Shown: positions 41,967 through 51,424, counted from the stretch's first letter. The stretch is DNA of 64,000 bases from Streptomyces sp. CB00316 (GCF_001905595.1 NZ_LIXI01000012.1:62001-126000); one strand, 5' to 3'. Numbers and translations are program-made. The notes: generated by a model from the sequence alone, not told the origin.

Positions 41967-43242
41967 ATGCGTCGGTCCCGATCTGGAGGGCGTGGGGCAG
42001 AGGCTGGGGCGGCCGGAGGCCGGTGTACTGCCCGCTCGGCCGGATCCGCAGCGGGCGCTCCCCGTACTCCTCCAGCGCGTGCGCGATCCAGCCCGCCGTG
42101 CGGGAGACCGCGAACACCGTCTCGCCCGCCTCCGCCGCCATCCCGCAGGCCACGGAGAGGACGGCGAGCGCCAGGTCGATGTTGGGGTGCAGCGGCGCGG
42201 GGCGGGCCGTCGTGGCGACCACCTCCCGGGCCGCCGCCAGCGCCCCGGCCGCCTGCGGCACGTCCTCCAGCAGGGCGAACAGGGTGCGGGCCCGTGGGTC
42301 CTCGCCCCGGTAGAGCCGGTGGCCCAGGCCCGGCACCCGGCGCCCGGTCCGCAGGTGGTCGGCGACCACCGGGACCGCGCTGCCCCGGTCCACGGCCTCC
42401 TGGAGCATGCGGTGGGCCAGCCCGCTCGCGGCGCCGTGCAGCGGCCCCTCCAGGACCCCGAGGCCGGCGGAGACCACGGCGTACGGATGGGCGTGCGCCG
42501 AGGCGGCGACCCGGGCGGCCAGGGTGGAGGCGGCGAGGTCGTGGTCGATCAGGAGGACCAGGGCCGCGTCCAGGACGGCGAGGGCCGGGGCGTCCACCGG
42601 CCGCGCGGTCAGCCGGGGCCACAGCTGCCGGGCCAGGGAATCCCCGGCGGCCTCCGGTGCGCCGCCGACGACCGGCAATGCCCCCACCAGCGTCGGGATC
42701 AGGCTTCGCGCACTGCTCAGCACCGCCTCCGGCGAAAGGTCGAACCGCAGCGGATCCGTGGCGGCGGCAGCGGTCACCGCCACCCGCAGCCGGTCCGTCG
42801 ACCCGCTGTGCGCGGGCAGCGCGCCGACTGTCCGGCGTGCGGCCGCGAGGGTTCCGGGCGGCGCCTCGAAGCGGACGCCCGGCCGCAGCTCGCCGGTCCA
42901 CAGCCACTCCGCGACCTCCTCGTAGCTGTGCTGCCGGGCCAGCTCCGTCGCGTCGACCCCACGGAGGTAGTACCGGTCCTCCTCGATGAGCGTGATGCCG
43001 GTACGGAACACGAGGTCACCCCCGGCCGGTGACGGCTCGCGCCGCCCCGAGCGCCGGGCCAGGGCCCGCACCTCCTCGGCGTCGAACGTGCTGCCCCGGC
43101 CCCCGGCCGCCCGCACGCTGCTGAGCTGGCCCCGGCTGACGTACGCGTACACCGTCTCCGGCTTCACCCCCAGCAGCTCGGCCGCCTCGCGGGTGGTCAG
43201 CCGGGGTGCGTCCTGCCGCCCGGGCTCTGGTTGATCCGTCAT
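41965..43242 (-). CDS. Citrate synthase-like protein with N-terminal MerR/excisionase-type HTH
   Basis: The 425-residue protein has an N-terminal DNA-binding domain (LTTREAAELLGVKPETVYAYVSRGQL, then FDAEEVRALARR, about residues 12-60) joined to a citrate/2-methylcitrate synthase fold. Catalytic residues are retained: His in DHDLAASTL, His in GLGHRLYRGEDPRA and Asp in NIDLAL. It is divergent from a separate citrate synthase gene across a 110-bp region with an AT-rich inverted repeat. The fusion suggests an enzyme that also senses oxaloacetate, acetyl-CoA or citrate and binds the operator, but this is inference. The ATG at 43242 has a GGTGG ribosome-binding site. Similar 'citrate synthase-like' genes exist in other streptomycetes. 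Confidence 0.88.
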   Translation of the reverse strand: MTDQPEPGRQDAPRLTTREAAELLGVKPETVYAYVSRGQLSSVRAAGGRGSTFDAEEVRALARRSGRREPSPAGGDLVFRTGITLIEEDRYYLRGVDATELARQHSYEEVAEWLWTGELRPGVRFEAPPGTLAAARRTVGALPAHSGSTDRLRVAVTAAAATDPLRFDLSPEAVLSSARSLIPTLVGALPVVGGAPEAAGDSLARQLWPRLTARPVDAPALAVLDAALVLLIDHDLAASTLAARVAASAHAHPYAVVSAGLGVLEGPLHGAASGLAHRMLQEAVDRGSAVPVVADHLRTGRRVPGLGHRLYRGEDPRARTLFALLEDVPQAAGALAAAREVVATTARPAPLHPNIDLALAVLSVACGMAAEAGETVFAVSRTAGWIAHALEEYGERPLRIRPSGQYTGLRPPQPLPHALQIGTDA

Positions 43243-43270
43243 GGGGACCACCGTATCCACCATCCTCCAC

Positions 43271-43285
43271 ATTGATTCAATCAAT
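43271..43285. promoter_or_regulatory. Inverted repeat operator between the two citrate synthase genes
   Basis: ATTGATTCAATCAAT is a perfect 7-1-7 inverted repeat. The related half-site AATCAATRTTG appears at 43279-43289 and 43319-43329. It is an AT-rich island in a GC-rich genome and lies directly before the -35 of the rightward gene, so binding would affect both divergent promoters. Confidence 0.75.
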
Positions 43286-43286
43286 A

Positions 43287-43316
43287 TTGACAGATCTCAA
43301 GTCAAGCATGGACAGT
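43287..43316 (+). promoter_or_regulatory. Promoter of the rightward citrate synthase gene
   Basis: A perfect -35 TTGACA at 43287-43292 and GACAGT at 43311-43316 with an 18-bp spacer. The inverted repeat ends one base before the -35, and a further half-site overlaps the likely transcription start. Confidence 0.65.
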
Positions 43317-43352
43317 CGAATCAATGTTGCATGCATGGAGGAGAGAACGGCC

Positions 43353-44507
43353 ATGACCACCACCCCTGTCGTCCCTGCCGTCCCCCGCGGTCTCGCCGGC
43401 GTCGTCGTCACCGACACCGCCCTCGGCGACGTCCGTGGCCGCGAAGGCTTCTACCACTACCGCCAGTACTCGGCGATCGAGCTCGCGCAGACCCGCGACT
43501 TCGAGGACGTCTGGTACCTGCTGTTCCACGGCGAGCTGCCGGACCGTGCGGAGGCCGCCGCCTTCGCCGCCCGTACGGCAGGCCTGCGCGCGCTCCCCGC
43601 CGACGTACGCGAGGCCCTGCCCGCCATCGCCCGCGCGGGCGCGGTATCCGGGCCGCTCGCCGGACTCCGTACGGCCCTGTCGCTGCTCGGCGCCTCCAGC
43701 GGATACCGCCCGGTCTACGACCTGGACGCCGACCGCCGCCGCGCGGACGCGCTGGCCGCCTGCGCCGCCGTACCCACGATCCTCACCGCGCTCCAGCGCC
43801 TCGGCGAGGGCCTCGAACCCGTCGAGCCCCGCGAGGATCTGCCCTACGCGGCCAACTACCTGTACATGCTCACCGGCACCGAGGCCGAGCCCGACCGGGT
43901 CCGGGCCGTCGAGCAGTACCTGATCTCCACCCTCGACCACGGCTTCAACGCCTCCACGTTCACCGCCCGCGTCGTCGCCTCCACCGGCGCCGACATGGCC
44001 GCCTCTCTGGTCGCCGCCGTCGGCGCGCTCTCCGGACCGCTGCACGGCGGAGCCCCCAGCCGCGCGCTGGACACCCTGGACGCCATCGGCACCCCGGACC
44101 GCATCGACGGCTGGATCCGCGAGCAGGTCCTCTCCGGCCGTCGCGTCATGGGCTTCGGCCACCCCGTCTACCGCACCGAGGACCCGCGCTCCCGGATGCT
44201 CAAGTCGATCGCGCAGGGCTTCGGCGGACCGCTCGTCGACTTCGCCGTGGAGGTGGAACAGCAGGTGGAGGCCATCCTCGCCGAGCTCAAGCCGGGGCGG
44301 GAACTGCACACCAACGTGGAGTTCTACGCCGGGGTCGTCATGGAGCTCTGCGGGCTGCCGCGCGCGATGTTCACGCCCACCTTCTGTGCGGCGCGGGTGA
44401 TCGGCTGGAGCGCCAATATCCTGGAACAGGCGGAGGACTCGAAGATCATCCGCCCAGCGGCCCGCTACATCGGCACCCCCCCGCCGCAGCCGGTCCCCGC
44501 ACCCTGA
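43353..44507 (+). CDS. Citrate synthase (second, type II-like actinobacterial form)
   Basis: The 384-residue enzyme condenses acetyl-CoA (or propionyl-CoA) with oxaloacetate. Catalytic histidines are in STLDHGFNASTF and GFGHPVYRTEDPR. The usual catalytic Asp (NVDFYSG) is Glu at residue 323 (NVEFYAG), as I recall in some actinobacterial citrate synthases. The ATG at 43353 follows GGAGGAGAG. It is divergently transcribed from the HTH-citrate synthase and is followed after 24 nt by a COG0523 GTPase. Neighbouring symporter and CitA/CitB-like genes suggest inducible use of carboxylates. It could also be a 2-methylcitrate synthase. Confidence 0.88.
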   Translation: MTTTPVVPAVPRGLAGVVVTDTALGDVRGREGFYHYRQYSAIELAQTRDFEDVWYLLFHGELPDRAEAAAFAARTAGLRALPADVREALPAIARAGAVSGPLAGLRTALSLLGASSGYRPVYDLDADRRRADALAACAAVPTILTALQRLGEGLEPVEPREDLPYAANYLYMLTGTEAEPDRVRAVEQYLISTLDHGFNASTFTARVVASTGADMAASLVAAVGALSGPLHGGAPSRALDTLDAIGTPDRIDGWIREQVLSGRRVMGFGHPVYRTEDPRSRMLKSIAQGFGGPLVDFAVEVEQQVEAILAELKPGRELHTNVEFYAGVVMELCGLPRAMFTPTFCAARVIGWSANILEQAEDSKIIRPAARYIGTPPPQPVPAP

Positions 44508-44531
44508 CCGCCCATCCGAGGAAGGCCCCCG

Positions 44532-45668
44532 TTGACCCCGCCCCGCACCCAGCAGATCCCGGTCGTCGTTCTGGCGGGCTTTCTCGGATCAGGCAAGACC
44601 ACGCTCCTGAACCACCTCCTGCGCAACCGCGCGGGCACCCGGATCGGCGTGATCGTCAACGACTTCGGGTCCATCGAGATCGACGCCATGACGGTCGCGG
44701 GGCAGGTCGGCTCGACGGTCTCCCTGGGCAACGGCTGCATGTGCTGCGCGGTCGACGCGAGCGAACTCGACACCTTCCTGAAGACGCTCACCCGCCCGTC
44801 CGCCCGGCTCGACCTGATCGTCATCGAGGCGAGCGGTCTCGCCGAACCCCAGGAGCTCGTACGGATGCTGCTGGCCAGCGAGAACCCGCACATCCTGTAC
44901 GGGGGGCTGGTCGAGGTCGTCGACGCCGCCGAGTTCGACGGGACCCGGGAGCGCCACCCGGAGATCGACCGCCATCTCGCCGCCGCGGACCTCGTCGTCC
45001 TGAACAAGACCGACCGGGTGGGGGAGGCCGAGCAGGAGCTGCTGCGGCGGACGGTCGCGGAGCTGAGCGGGCCCGCCGCCGTGATCTCCGCCGTGCACGG
45101 CCGGATCGACCCGGAGCTGCTCTTCGATCCCGCGCTGCGACCGGACGGCGAGGAGAAGGCCCGTCAGCTCACCTTCGAGGATCTGCTGCGGGAGGAGGGC
45201 CACGACCACGAGGACCACGCCGGCCACCTGCACGCGGCGTACGAGAGCGTCGACTTCACCTCGGACCTCCCCCTGGACCCGCGCCGCTTCATCGCCTTCC
45301 TCGACTCCCGGCCCGAAGGCGTCTACCGGATCAAGGGGTTCGCGGACTTCGGCGCGGGGGACCGGGACAACAAGTACGCGTTGCACGCGGTCGGCCGCTT
45401 CCTGCGCTTCGTACCGCAGCCGTGGGCGCTGGGTGAACAGCGGCTCACCCAGCTCGTGATGATCGGCGCCGGGATCGACGCCGAGGCGCTGCGGGCCGGG
45501 CTCACCGCCTGCCGGGCGGAGCCGGCGGAGAGCGCGGCGCCGACGCGGGCCTCCGCCGACACCCCTGACGCCGAACGCAGCATGTGGGGCGTGCTCCGGT
45601 ACGTACAACAGGAAACGGACCCCGAAGACGCGCCCGTGGACATGCGGGAAGCGGCCGCAGAGGCGTAA
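44532..45668 (+). CDS. COG0523 (CobW/ZNG1-like) GTP-dependent metallochaperone
   Basis: The 378-residue GTPase has Walker A GFLGSGKTTLLNHLL (about residues 16-30), the metal-binding CxCC motif in NGCMCCAV, the guanine motif NKTD and a His/Asp-rich linker HDHEDHAGHLH before the CobW C-terminal domain (SRPEGVYRIKGF). COG0523 proteins deliver zinc or cobalt to target enzymes. TTG 44532 follows GGAAGG, 24 nt after the citrate synthase stop, so it is probably in that operon, an unusual pairing. I see no Zur box upstream, so it may not be a zinc-starvation gene. Confidence 0.92.
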   Translation: MTPPRTQQIPVVVLAGFLGSGKTTLLNHLLRNRAGTRIGVIVNDFGSIEIDAMTVAGQVGSTVSLGNGCMCCAVDASELDTFLKTLTRPSARLDLIVIEASGLAEPQELVRMLLASENPHILYGGLVEVVDAAEFDGTRERHPEIDRHLAAADLVVLNKTDRVGEAEQELLRRTVAELSGPAAVISAVHGRIDPELLFDPALRPDGEEKARQLTFEDLLREEGHDHEDHAGHLHAAYESVDFTSDLPLDPRRFIAFLDSRPEGVYRIKGFADFGAGDRDNKYALHAVGRFLRFVPQPWALGEQRLTQLVMIGAGIDAEALRAGLTACRAEPAESAAPTRASADTPDAERSMWGVLRYVQQETDPEDAPVDMREAAAEA

Positions 45669-45705
45669 CGCCCCCCGGCCGCTTTCCACCGCACGACAAG
45701 CGCGC

Positions 45706-48159
45706 CTACAGCGGCGGCCCCGCGATCACGGCCACCGGCTGCAGCAGCGGCGTCCCCGAGCCGTCGCGGCGCGGGTCCGGCTCCGGCAGCTTCGCCGGGG
45801 TGCCGTTCTTCTGGGCGGCCCGGGCCGGGGTGGCGCCCGCCCAGGCGAAGACCAGGACGTCCTCGCCCTTCAAGAACCGCTGGCAGCGCACCCCGCCGGT
45901 CGCCCGGCCCTTGCGCGGATACTGGTCGAACGGAGTGAGCTTCGACGTCAGCACCGAGTCGTCCAGCGTCCCGTGCGAACCGGCCACCGTGAACACGATC
46001 GCGTCCGCCGCCGGGTCCACCGCCGTGAACGACAGCACCTCGGCCCCGGCCCCCAGCTTGACGCCCGCCATGCCTCCGGCGGCCCGCCCCTGCGGGCGCA
46101 CCGAGGCCGCCGGGTAGCGCAGGAGCTGGGCGTCGGAGGTGACGAAGACCAGGTCCTCCTCGCCCGTGCGCAGCTCGGCCGCGCCCACGATGCGGTCACC
46201 GTCCTTGAGGGTGATGACCTCCAGTTCGTCCTTGTTGGCCGGATAGTCCGGCACGACGCGCTTCACCACACCCTGGAGCGTGCCGATCGCCAGCCCCACC
46301 GACGCCTCGTCGAGCGTCGTGAGGCAGACGAGCTCCTCGTCCGCCTCCAGGTTGAGGAACTCCGAAATCATCGCCCCACCCGAGAGGTTGGGCTCCGCAT
46401 GGGTGTCCGGCAGCTGGGGCAGGTCGATCACCGAGAGCCGCAGCAGCCGCCCGGTGGAGGTCACCGCCCCCACATCGCCGCGCGCCGTCGCCGCGACCGC
46501 CGAGACGATCACGTCGTGCTTCGTGCGCCGGGCGTCCTCGGAGATCTCGACCGGCTCCGCGTTCGCCGTACGGGCCAGCAGCCCCGTCGAGGAGAGCAGC
46601 ACCCGGCACGGGTCGTCGGCGACCTCCAGCGGCACGGACGCGATCTGCGATGCGGCCGACTCCAGCAGCACCGTGCGCCGGTCCGTGCCGAACTTCTTCG
46701 CCACGGCGGCCAGCTCCGAGGAGACCAGCTTGCGCAGCTCCGCGTCCGACTCCAGGATCGCCGTCAGCGCCTCGATCTCGCCGTTGAGCCTGTCGCGCTC
46801 GCTCTCCAGCTCGATCCGGTCGAAGCGGGTGAGCCGGCGCAGCGGGGTGTCCAGGATGTACTGCGTCTGGATCTCGCTCAGCGAGAAGTGCGCCATCAGG
46901 CGCTCCTTCGCCTGCGCGGAGTTGTCGCTGTCCCGGATGATCCGGATGACCTCGTCGATGTCGAGGAGGGCGACGATCAGACCCTCGACCAGGTGCAGCC
47001 GGTCGCGGCGCTTGGTGCGGCGGAACTCGCTGCGCCGGCGCACGACCTCGAAGCGGTGGTCGAGATAGACCTCCAGCAGCTCCTTGAGGCCCAGGGTGAG
47101 CGGCTGGCCGTCGACCAGCGCCACATTGTTGATGCCGAAGGACTCCTCCATCGGCGTGAGCTTGTAGAGCTGCTCCAGCACCGCTTCCGGCACGAAGCCG
47201 TTCTTCACCTCGATGACCAGACGCAGGCCGTGCGCCCGGTCGGTGAGGTCCTTCACATCGGCGATGCCCTGGAGCTTCTTCGCCGAGACCAGGTCCTTGA
47301 TCTTGGCGATCACCTTCTCCGGGCCGACGGTGAAGGGCAGTTCGGTCACGACGAGGCCCTTACGGCGTGCCGTCACGTCCTCCACGGCGACGGTGGCACG
47401 GATCTTGAACGTGCCGCGGCCCGCCGTGTACGCGTCCTTGATGCCGGCCAGCCCGACGATGCGGCCGCCGGTGGGCAGGTCGGGGCCGGGAACGAAACGC
47501 ATCAGCGTCTCGACGTCGGCTCCCGGGTGCCTGATCAGATGGCGAGCGGCTGCGATGACCTCGCCCAGGTTGTGCGGGGGCATGTTGGTCGCCATGCCGA
47601 CCGCGATCCCCGAGACCCCGTTGACCAGGAGGTTGGGGTAGGCCGCCGGGAGGACGACCGGCTCGCGCTCCTGGCCGTCGTAGTTCGACTGGAAATCGAC
47701 GGTGTCCTCGTCGATCGCCTCGGTCATCAGTGACGTGGCGTCGGCCATCCGGCACTCGGTGTACCGCATCGCGGCCGGGGGGTCGTCGTTGCCGAGGGAA
47801 CCGAAGTTGCCGTGGCCGTCGACCAGGGGCAGCCGCATCGAGAAGGGCTGTGCCATCCGCACCAGGGCGTCGTAGATCGACGCGTCACCGTGGGGGTGCA
47901 GCTTGCCCATGACCTCGCCGACGACGCGCGCGCACTTCACATAGCCGCGGTCCGGGCGCAGACCCATCTCGTTCATCTGGGACACGATGCGCCGGTGCAC
48001 CGGCTTCATGCCGTCGCGGGCGTCGGGCAGGGCCCTGGAGTAGATCACCGAGTACGCGTACTCGAGGAAGGAGCCCTGCATTTCGTCGACGACGTCGATG
48101 TCGAGGATCTTCTCCTCGAAGTCGTCCGGCGGCGGGGTCTTCGTGCTACGGCGGGCCAT
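45706..48159 (-). CDS. parC: DNA topoisomerase IV subunit A
   Basis: The 817-residue breakage-reunion subunit has the active-site Tyr in AAMRYTECRM, the quinolone-resistance-determining segment HPHGDASIYDALVRMAQ, and a C-terminal beta-pinwheel with repeats such as GAAELRTGEEDLVFVTSD and GGMAGVKLG. It forms the heterotetramer with ParE and decatenates chromosomes. ATG 48159 has GAAGGAG upstream; the upstream extension of the frame is not used. It is convergent with the COG0523 gene (37 nt apart) and divergent from the peptidase pair. Confidence 0.95.
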   Translation of the reverse strand: MARRSTKTPPPDDFEEKILDIDVVDEMQGSFLEYAYSVIYSRALPDARDGMKPVHRRIVSQMNEMGLRPDRGYVKCARVVGEVMGKLHPHGDASIYDALVRMAQPFSMRLPLVDGHGNFGSLGNDDPPAAMRYTECRMADATSLMTEAIDEDTVDFQSNYDGQEREPVVLPAAYPNLLVNGVSGIAVGMATNMPPHNLGEVIAAARHLIRHPGADVETLMRFVPGPDLPTGGRIVGLAGIKDAYTAGRGTFKIRATVAVEDVTARRKGLVVTELPFTVGPEKVIAKIKDLVSAKKLQGIADVKDLTDRAHGLRLVIEVKNGFVPEAVLEQLYKLTPMEESFGINNVALVDGQPLTLGLKELLEVYLDHRFEVVRRRSEFRRTKRRDRLHLVEGLIVALLDIDEVIRIIRDSDNSAQAKERLMAHFSLSEIQTQYILDTPLRRLTRFDRIELESERDRLNGEIEALTAILESDAELRKLVSSELAAVAKKFGTDRRTVLLESAASQIASVPLEVADDPCRVLLSSTGLLARTANAEPVEISEDARRTKHDVIVSAVAATARGDVGAVTSTGRLLRLSVIDLPQLPDTHAEPNLSGGAMISEFLNLEADEELVCLTTLDEASVGLAIGTLQGVVKRVVPDYPANKDELEVITLKDGDRIVGAAELRTGEEDLVFVTSDAQLLRYPAASVRPQGRAAGGMAGVKLGAGAEVLSFTAVDPAADAIVFTVAGSHGTLDDSVLTSKLTPFDQYPRKGRATGGVRCQRFLKGEDVLVFAWAGATPARAAQKNGTPAKLPEPDPRRDGSGTPLLQPVAVIAGPPL

Positions 48160-48440
48160 CGCGGCTGCGACTCCTTCACGGATTCTGTTCGGACAACCTG
48201 AGCTTGTTCGGGGCGACACGAGCTGACAGGACGAGCTGCTGTCGCGGACCATTGTGGACCGCCGCACTGACAACGCCGACCTCGACCCGTCCGAAGCGGT
48301 CCTTCGGCGGCCGCGCCCGCGGCGCCCACGACACCATGGACGGAAAGATCGGCGGAACGGGAACTTCGCCAGGTGCCGGTGCGCTTGCTTAGAGTGGCAG
48401 GTCTGGCAGGAAGTCCAGTATCGCGATCGAAGGGACGTAC

Positions 48441-49796
48441 ATGCCCATGGGTCACACGGCCACAGCACAGGCCGGCTCCGGCGGCTTGACAGCGACCGAG
48501 CACCGCCTGGCCAACGGCCTGCGTGTGGTGCTCTCCGAGGACCATCTGACCCCGGTCGCCGCGGTCTGCCTCTGGTACGACGTCGGTTCGCGCCACGAGG
48601 TCAAGGGACGCACCGGTCTGGCTCACCTCTTCGAGCACCTGATGTTCCAGGGCTCGGGACAGGTCAAGGGGAACGGTCACTTCGAGCTCGTCCAGGGAGC
48701 CGGCGGCTCGCTCAACGGGACGACCAGCTTCGAGCGGACCAACTACTTCGAGACCATGCCCACCCATCAGGTGGAGCTGGCTCTCTGGCTGGAAGCCGAC
48801 CGTATGGGCTCCCTCCTCGCCGCCCTCGACGAGGAGTCCATGGAGAACCAGCGCGACGTCGTCAAGAACGAACGGCGCCAGCGTTACGACAACGTGCCCT
48901 ACGGCACCGCGTTCGAGAAGCTCACCGCCCTCGCCTACCCCGAGGGCCACCCGTACCACCACACCCCGATCGGCTCCATGGCCGACCTGGACGCGGCAAC
49001 CCTGGAGGACGCCCGCGCGTTCTTCCGCACGTACTACGCGCCCAACAACGCGGTGCTCTCGATCGTCGGGGACATCGACCCCGAGCAGACCCTCGCCTGG
49101 GTCGAGAAGTACTTCGGCTCCATCCCGTCCCACGACGGCAAGCAGCCGCCGCGCGACGGCACCCTCCCCGAGATCATCGGCGAGCAGCTGCGCGAAGTGG
49201 TCCACGAGGAGGTCCCGGCACGTGCGCTGATGGCCGCCTACCGGCTCCCGCACGACGGCACCCGTGCCTGTGACGCGGCCGACCTGGCGCTGACGGTGCT
49301 GGGCGGCGGCGAGTCCTCCCGCCTGCACAACCGCCTGGTCCGCCGCGACCGTACGGCGGTGGCGGCGGGCTTCGGTCTGCTGCGGCTCGCCGGGGCGCCC
49401 TCTCTGGGCTGGCTGGACGTGAAGACCTCCGGCGGTGTCGAGGTGGAGACGATCGAGGCCGCCGTCGACGAGGAGCTGGCACGGTTCGCCGAGGAGGGCC
49501 CGACGCCGGAGGAAATGGAGCGCGCGCAGGCCCAGTTGGAGCGTGAGTGGCTGGACCGGCTGGGCACGGTCGCGGGCCGCGCGGACGAACTGTGCCGTTA
49601 CGCGGTCCTGTTCGGCGACCCGCAGCTCGCCCTGAGCGCCGTGGGACGCGTCCTGGACATCACCGCGGACGAGGTGCGTGCGGCGGCCCGGGCGGCCCTG
49701 CGCCCCGACAACCGGGCGGTGCTGGTCTACGAGCCCATCGAGCCGGCCGAGGACGCCGACGAGGCCACCGACGTGCCCGAGGGGGCGGACAAGTGA
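48441..49796 (+). CDS. M16-family zinc metallopeptidase (catalytic partner)
   Basis: The 451-residue protein has the inverted zinc motif HxxEH in HLFEHLMF (about residues 68-72) and the distal glutamate region SMENQRDVVKNERRQRYD, as in pitrilysin-type peptidases. It lacks a signal peptide, so it acts in the cytoplasm. The next gene encodes a non-catalytic homologue and overlaps by 4 nt, as in heterodimeric M16B peptidases that degrade small peptides. Two Met starts (ATG 48441 and 48447) are possible. The first is kept. Confidence 0.93.
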   Translation: MPMGHTATAQAGSGGLTATEHRLANGLRVVLSEDHLTPVAAVCLWYDVGSRHEVKGRTGLAHLFEHLMFQGSGQVKGNGHFELVQGAGGSLNGTTSFERTNYFETMPTHQVELALWLEADRMGSLLAALDEESMENQRDVVKNERRQRYDNVPYGTAFEKLTALAYPEGHPYHHTPIGSMADLDAATLEDARAFFRTYYAPNNAVLSIVGDIDPEQTLAWVEKYFGSIPSHDGKQPPRDGTLPEIIGEQLREVVHEEVPARALMAAYRLPHDGTRACDAADLALTVLGGGESSRLHNRLVRRDRTAVAAGFGLLRLAGAPSLGWLDVKTSGGVEVETIEAAVDEELARFAEEGPTPEEMERAQAQLEREWLDRLGTVAGRADELCRYAVLFGDPQLALSAVGRVLDITADEVRAAARAALRPDNRAVLVYEPIEPAEDADEATDVPEGADK

Positions 49797-51193
49797 GCGA
49801 CGCCGCCGTGACTGGAGTAGCCATGGAGTACCACCCGCAGCCGACCCCGGGCACCGCCCGGCCGTGGGCGTTCCCCGCGCCCGAGCGCGGCGCCCTGCCC
49901 AACGGGTTGACCGTGCTGCGCTGCCACCGCCCCGGCCAGCAGGTCGTGGCCGTGGAGATCTTCCTGGACGCGCCGCTCGACGCCGAGCCCGAGGGCCTGG
50001 ACGGCGTGGCCACGATCATGTCGCGCGCGCTCTCCGAGGGCACCGACAAGCACAGCGCCGAGGAGTTCGCCGCCGAGCTGGAGCGGTGCGGCGCCACCCT
50101 GGACGCGCACGCCGACCACCCCGGCGTCCGCGTCTCCCTCGAGGTCCCGGCCTCCCGGCTGGCCAAGGCGCTCGGCCTGGTCGCCGAGGCCCTGCGCGCC
50201 CCGGCCTTCGCGGAGAGCGAGATCGAGCGGCTCGTCGGCAACCGCCTCGACGAGATCCCGCACGAGCAGGCCAACCCGTCCCGGCGCGCCGCCAAGCAGC
50301 TCTCCAAGGAGCTCTTCCCGGCCACCGCCCGGATGTCCCGCCCGCGTCTGGGCACCGAGGAGACGGTGCGGCGGATCGACGCCGCCGCCGTGCGCGCCTT
50401 CTTCGACGCCCACATCCGCCCGGCCACCGCGACGGCCGTGATCGTCGGCGACCTCACCGGCATCGACCTGGACGCCCTGCTCGCCGACACCCTCGGCGAC
50501 TGGTCGGGCAACGCGGGCCAGGCCCGGCCGGTCCCGCCGATCACCGCCGACGACACCGGCCGGGTGGTCATCGTGGACCGCCCCGGAGCGGTCCAGACCC
50601 AGCTGCTGATCGGCCGGATCGGCGCCGACCGGCACGAGCGCGTCTGGCCCGCGCAGGTGCTCGGTACGTACTGCCTGGGCGGCACGCTCACCTCCCGGCT
50701 CGACCGGGTGCTGCGCGAGGAGAAGGGCTACACCTACGGCGTACGCGCCTTCGCCCAGGTCCTGCGCTCCACCGGCCCCGACTCGGGCGGCGCGGCGATG
50801 CTCGCCATCAGCGGTTCTGTGGACACCGAGTCCACCGGCCCGGCGCTGGAGGACCTCTGGAAGGTCCTGCGGACGCTGGCGGCCGAGGGGCTGACCGACG
50901 CCGAGCGCGAGACGGCCGTGCAGAACCTGGTGGGCGTCGCCCCGCTGAAGTTCGAGACGGCCGCCTCGGTCGCGAGCACGCTGGCCGACCAGGTCGAGCA
51001 GCACCTGCCCGACGACTACCAGGCCCAGCTGTACGCCCGCCTCGCCGAGACGGGCACCGTGGAGGCGACCGCGGCCGTGGTCAGCGCCTTCCCGGTGGAC
51101 CGGCTGGTCACGGTCCTCGTGGGCGACGCGGCCCAGATCGCGGAGCCGGTGAAGGCGCTCGGCATCGGAGAGGTGACCGTCGTCAGCGGCTGA
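49793..51193 (+). CDS. M16-family peptidase-like protein without zinc motif (non-catalytic partner)
   Basis: The 466-residue protein is an M16 paralogue in which the HxxEH helix reads GVATIMSRALSEGT, so zinc cannot be bound. The R/Y-pair region typical for the substrate-binding half is kept: SRLDRVLREEKGYTYGVRAFAQ. The GTG start overlaps the stop of the catalytic partner as GTGA, giving strict translational coupling and a probable 1:1 complex. A strong hairpin terminates the operon. Confidence 0.92.
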   Translation: MSDAAVTGVAMEYHPQPTPGTARPWAFPAPERGALPNGLTVLRCHRPGQQVVAVEIFLDAPLDAEPEGLDGVATIMSRALSEGTDKHSAEEFAAELERCGATLDAHADHPGVRVSLEVPASRLAKALGLVAEALRAPAFAESEIERLVGNRLDEIPHEQANPSRRAAKQLSKELFPATARMSRPRLGTEETVRRIDAAAVRAFFDAHIRPATATAVIVGDLTGIDLDALLADTLGDWSGNAGQARPVPPITADDTGRVVIVDRPGAVQTQLLIGRIGADRHERVWPAQVLGTYCLGGTLTSRLDRVLREEKGYTYGVRAFAQVLRSTGPDSGGAAMLAISGSVDTESTGPALEDLWKVLRTLAAEGLTDAERETAVQNLVGVAPLKFETAASVASTLADQVEQHLPDDYQAQLYARLAETGTVEATAAVVSAFPVDRLVTVLVGDAAQIAEPVKALGIGEVTVVSG

Positions 51194-51220
51194 CACGCCG
51201 TCGGCACACACCAGGACGAA

Positions 51221-51256
51221 GAGGACCCCGGCGAGGAGTGAATCGCCGGGGTCCTC
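51221..51256 (+). terminator. Terminator of the M16 peptidase operon
   Basis: A perfect 14-bp stem starting GAGGACCCCGGCGA with the 8-nt loop GGAGTGAA. Confidence 0.9.
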
Positions 51257-51281
51257 TCGTATGTCCGCTAAGAGTTGTTAA

Positions 51282-51295
51282 TCCTACTTGTAGGA
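51282..51295. promoter_or_regulatory. Inverted repeat TCCTAC-TT-GTAGGA upstream of the riboswitch
   Basis: A perfect 6-2-6 inverted repeat in an AT-rich stretch (51270-51310), in the place where the promoter of the riboswitch-M23 transcript should lie. The binding protein is unknown. Confidence 0.45.
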
Positions 51296-51424
51296 GAAGG
51301 TGGCTATATGCCCTGTGGGATGCGCGACAAATCCCCCTGTCCATTTGGTGACGGGAAGCCGCCCCGCCTAGCGTCGGCCCGGCTGTCCGTCACCCGTATG
51401 CCGCATCCGCGGCGCCGGGCAGCC

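Noticed and set aside
39317..43032. Two open frames of about 1000 codons each on the plus strand
   Set aside because: They overlie the two-component and citrate synthase genes in antisense and have Arg/Ser-rich, motif-free translations. Only the short LacI relic within them is real homology.
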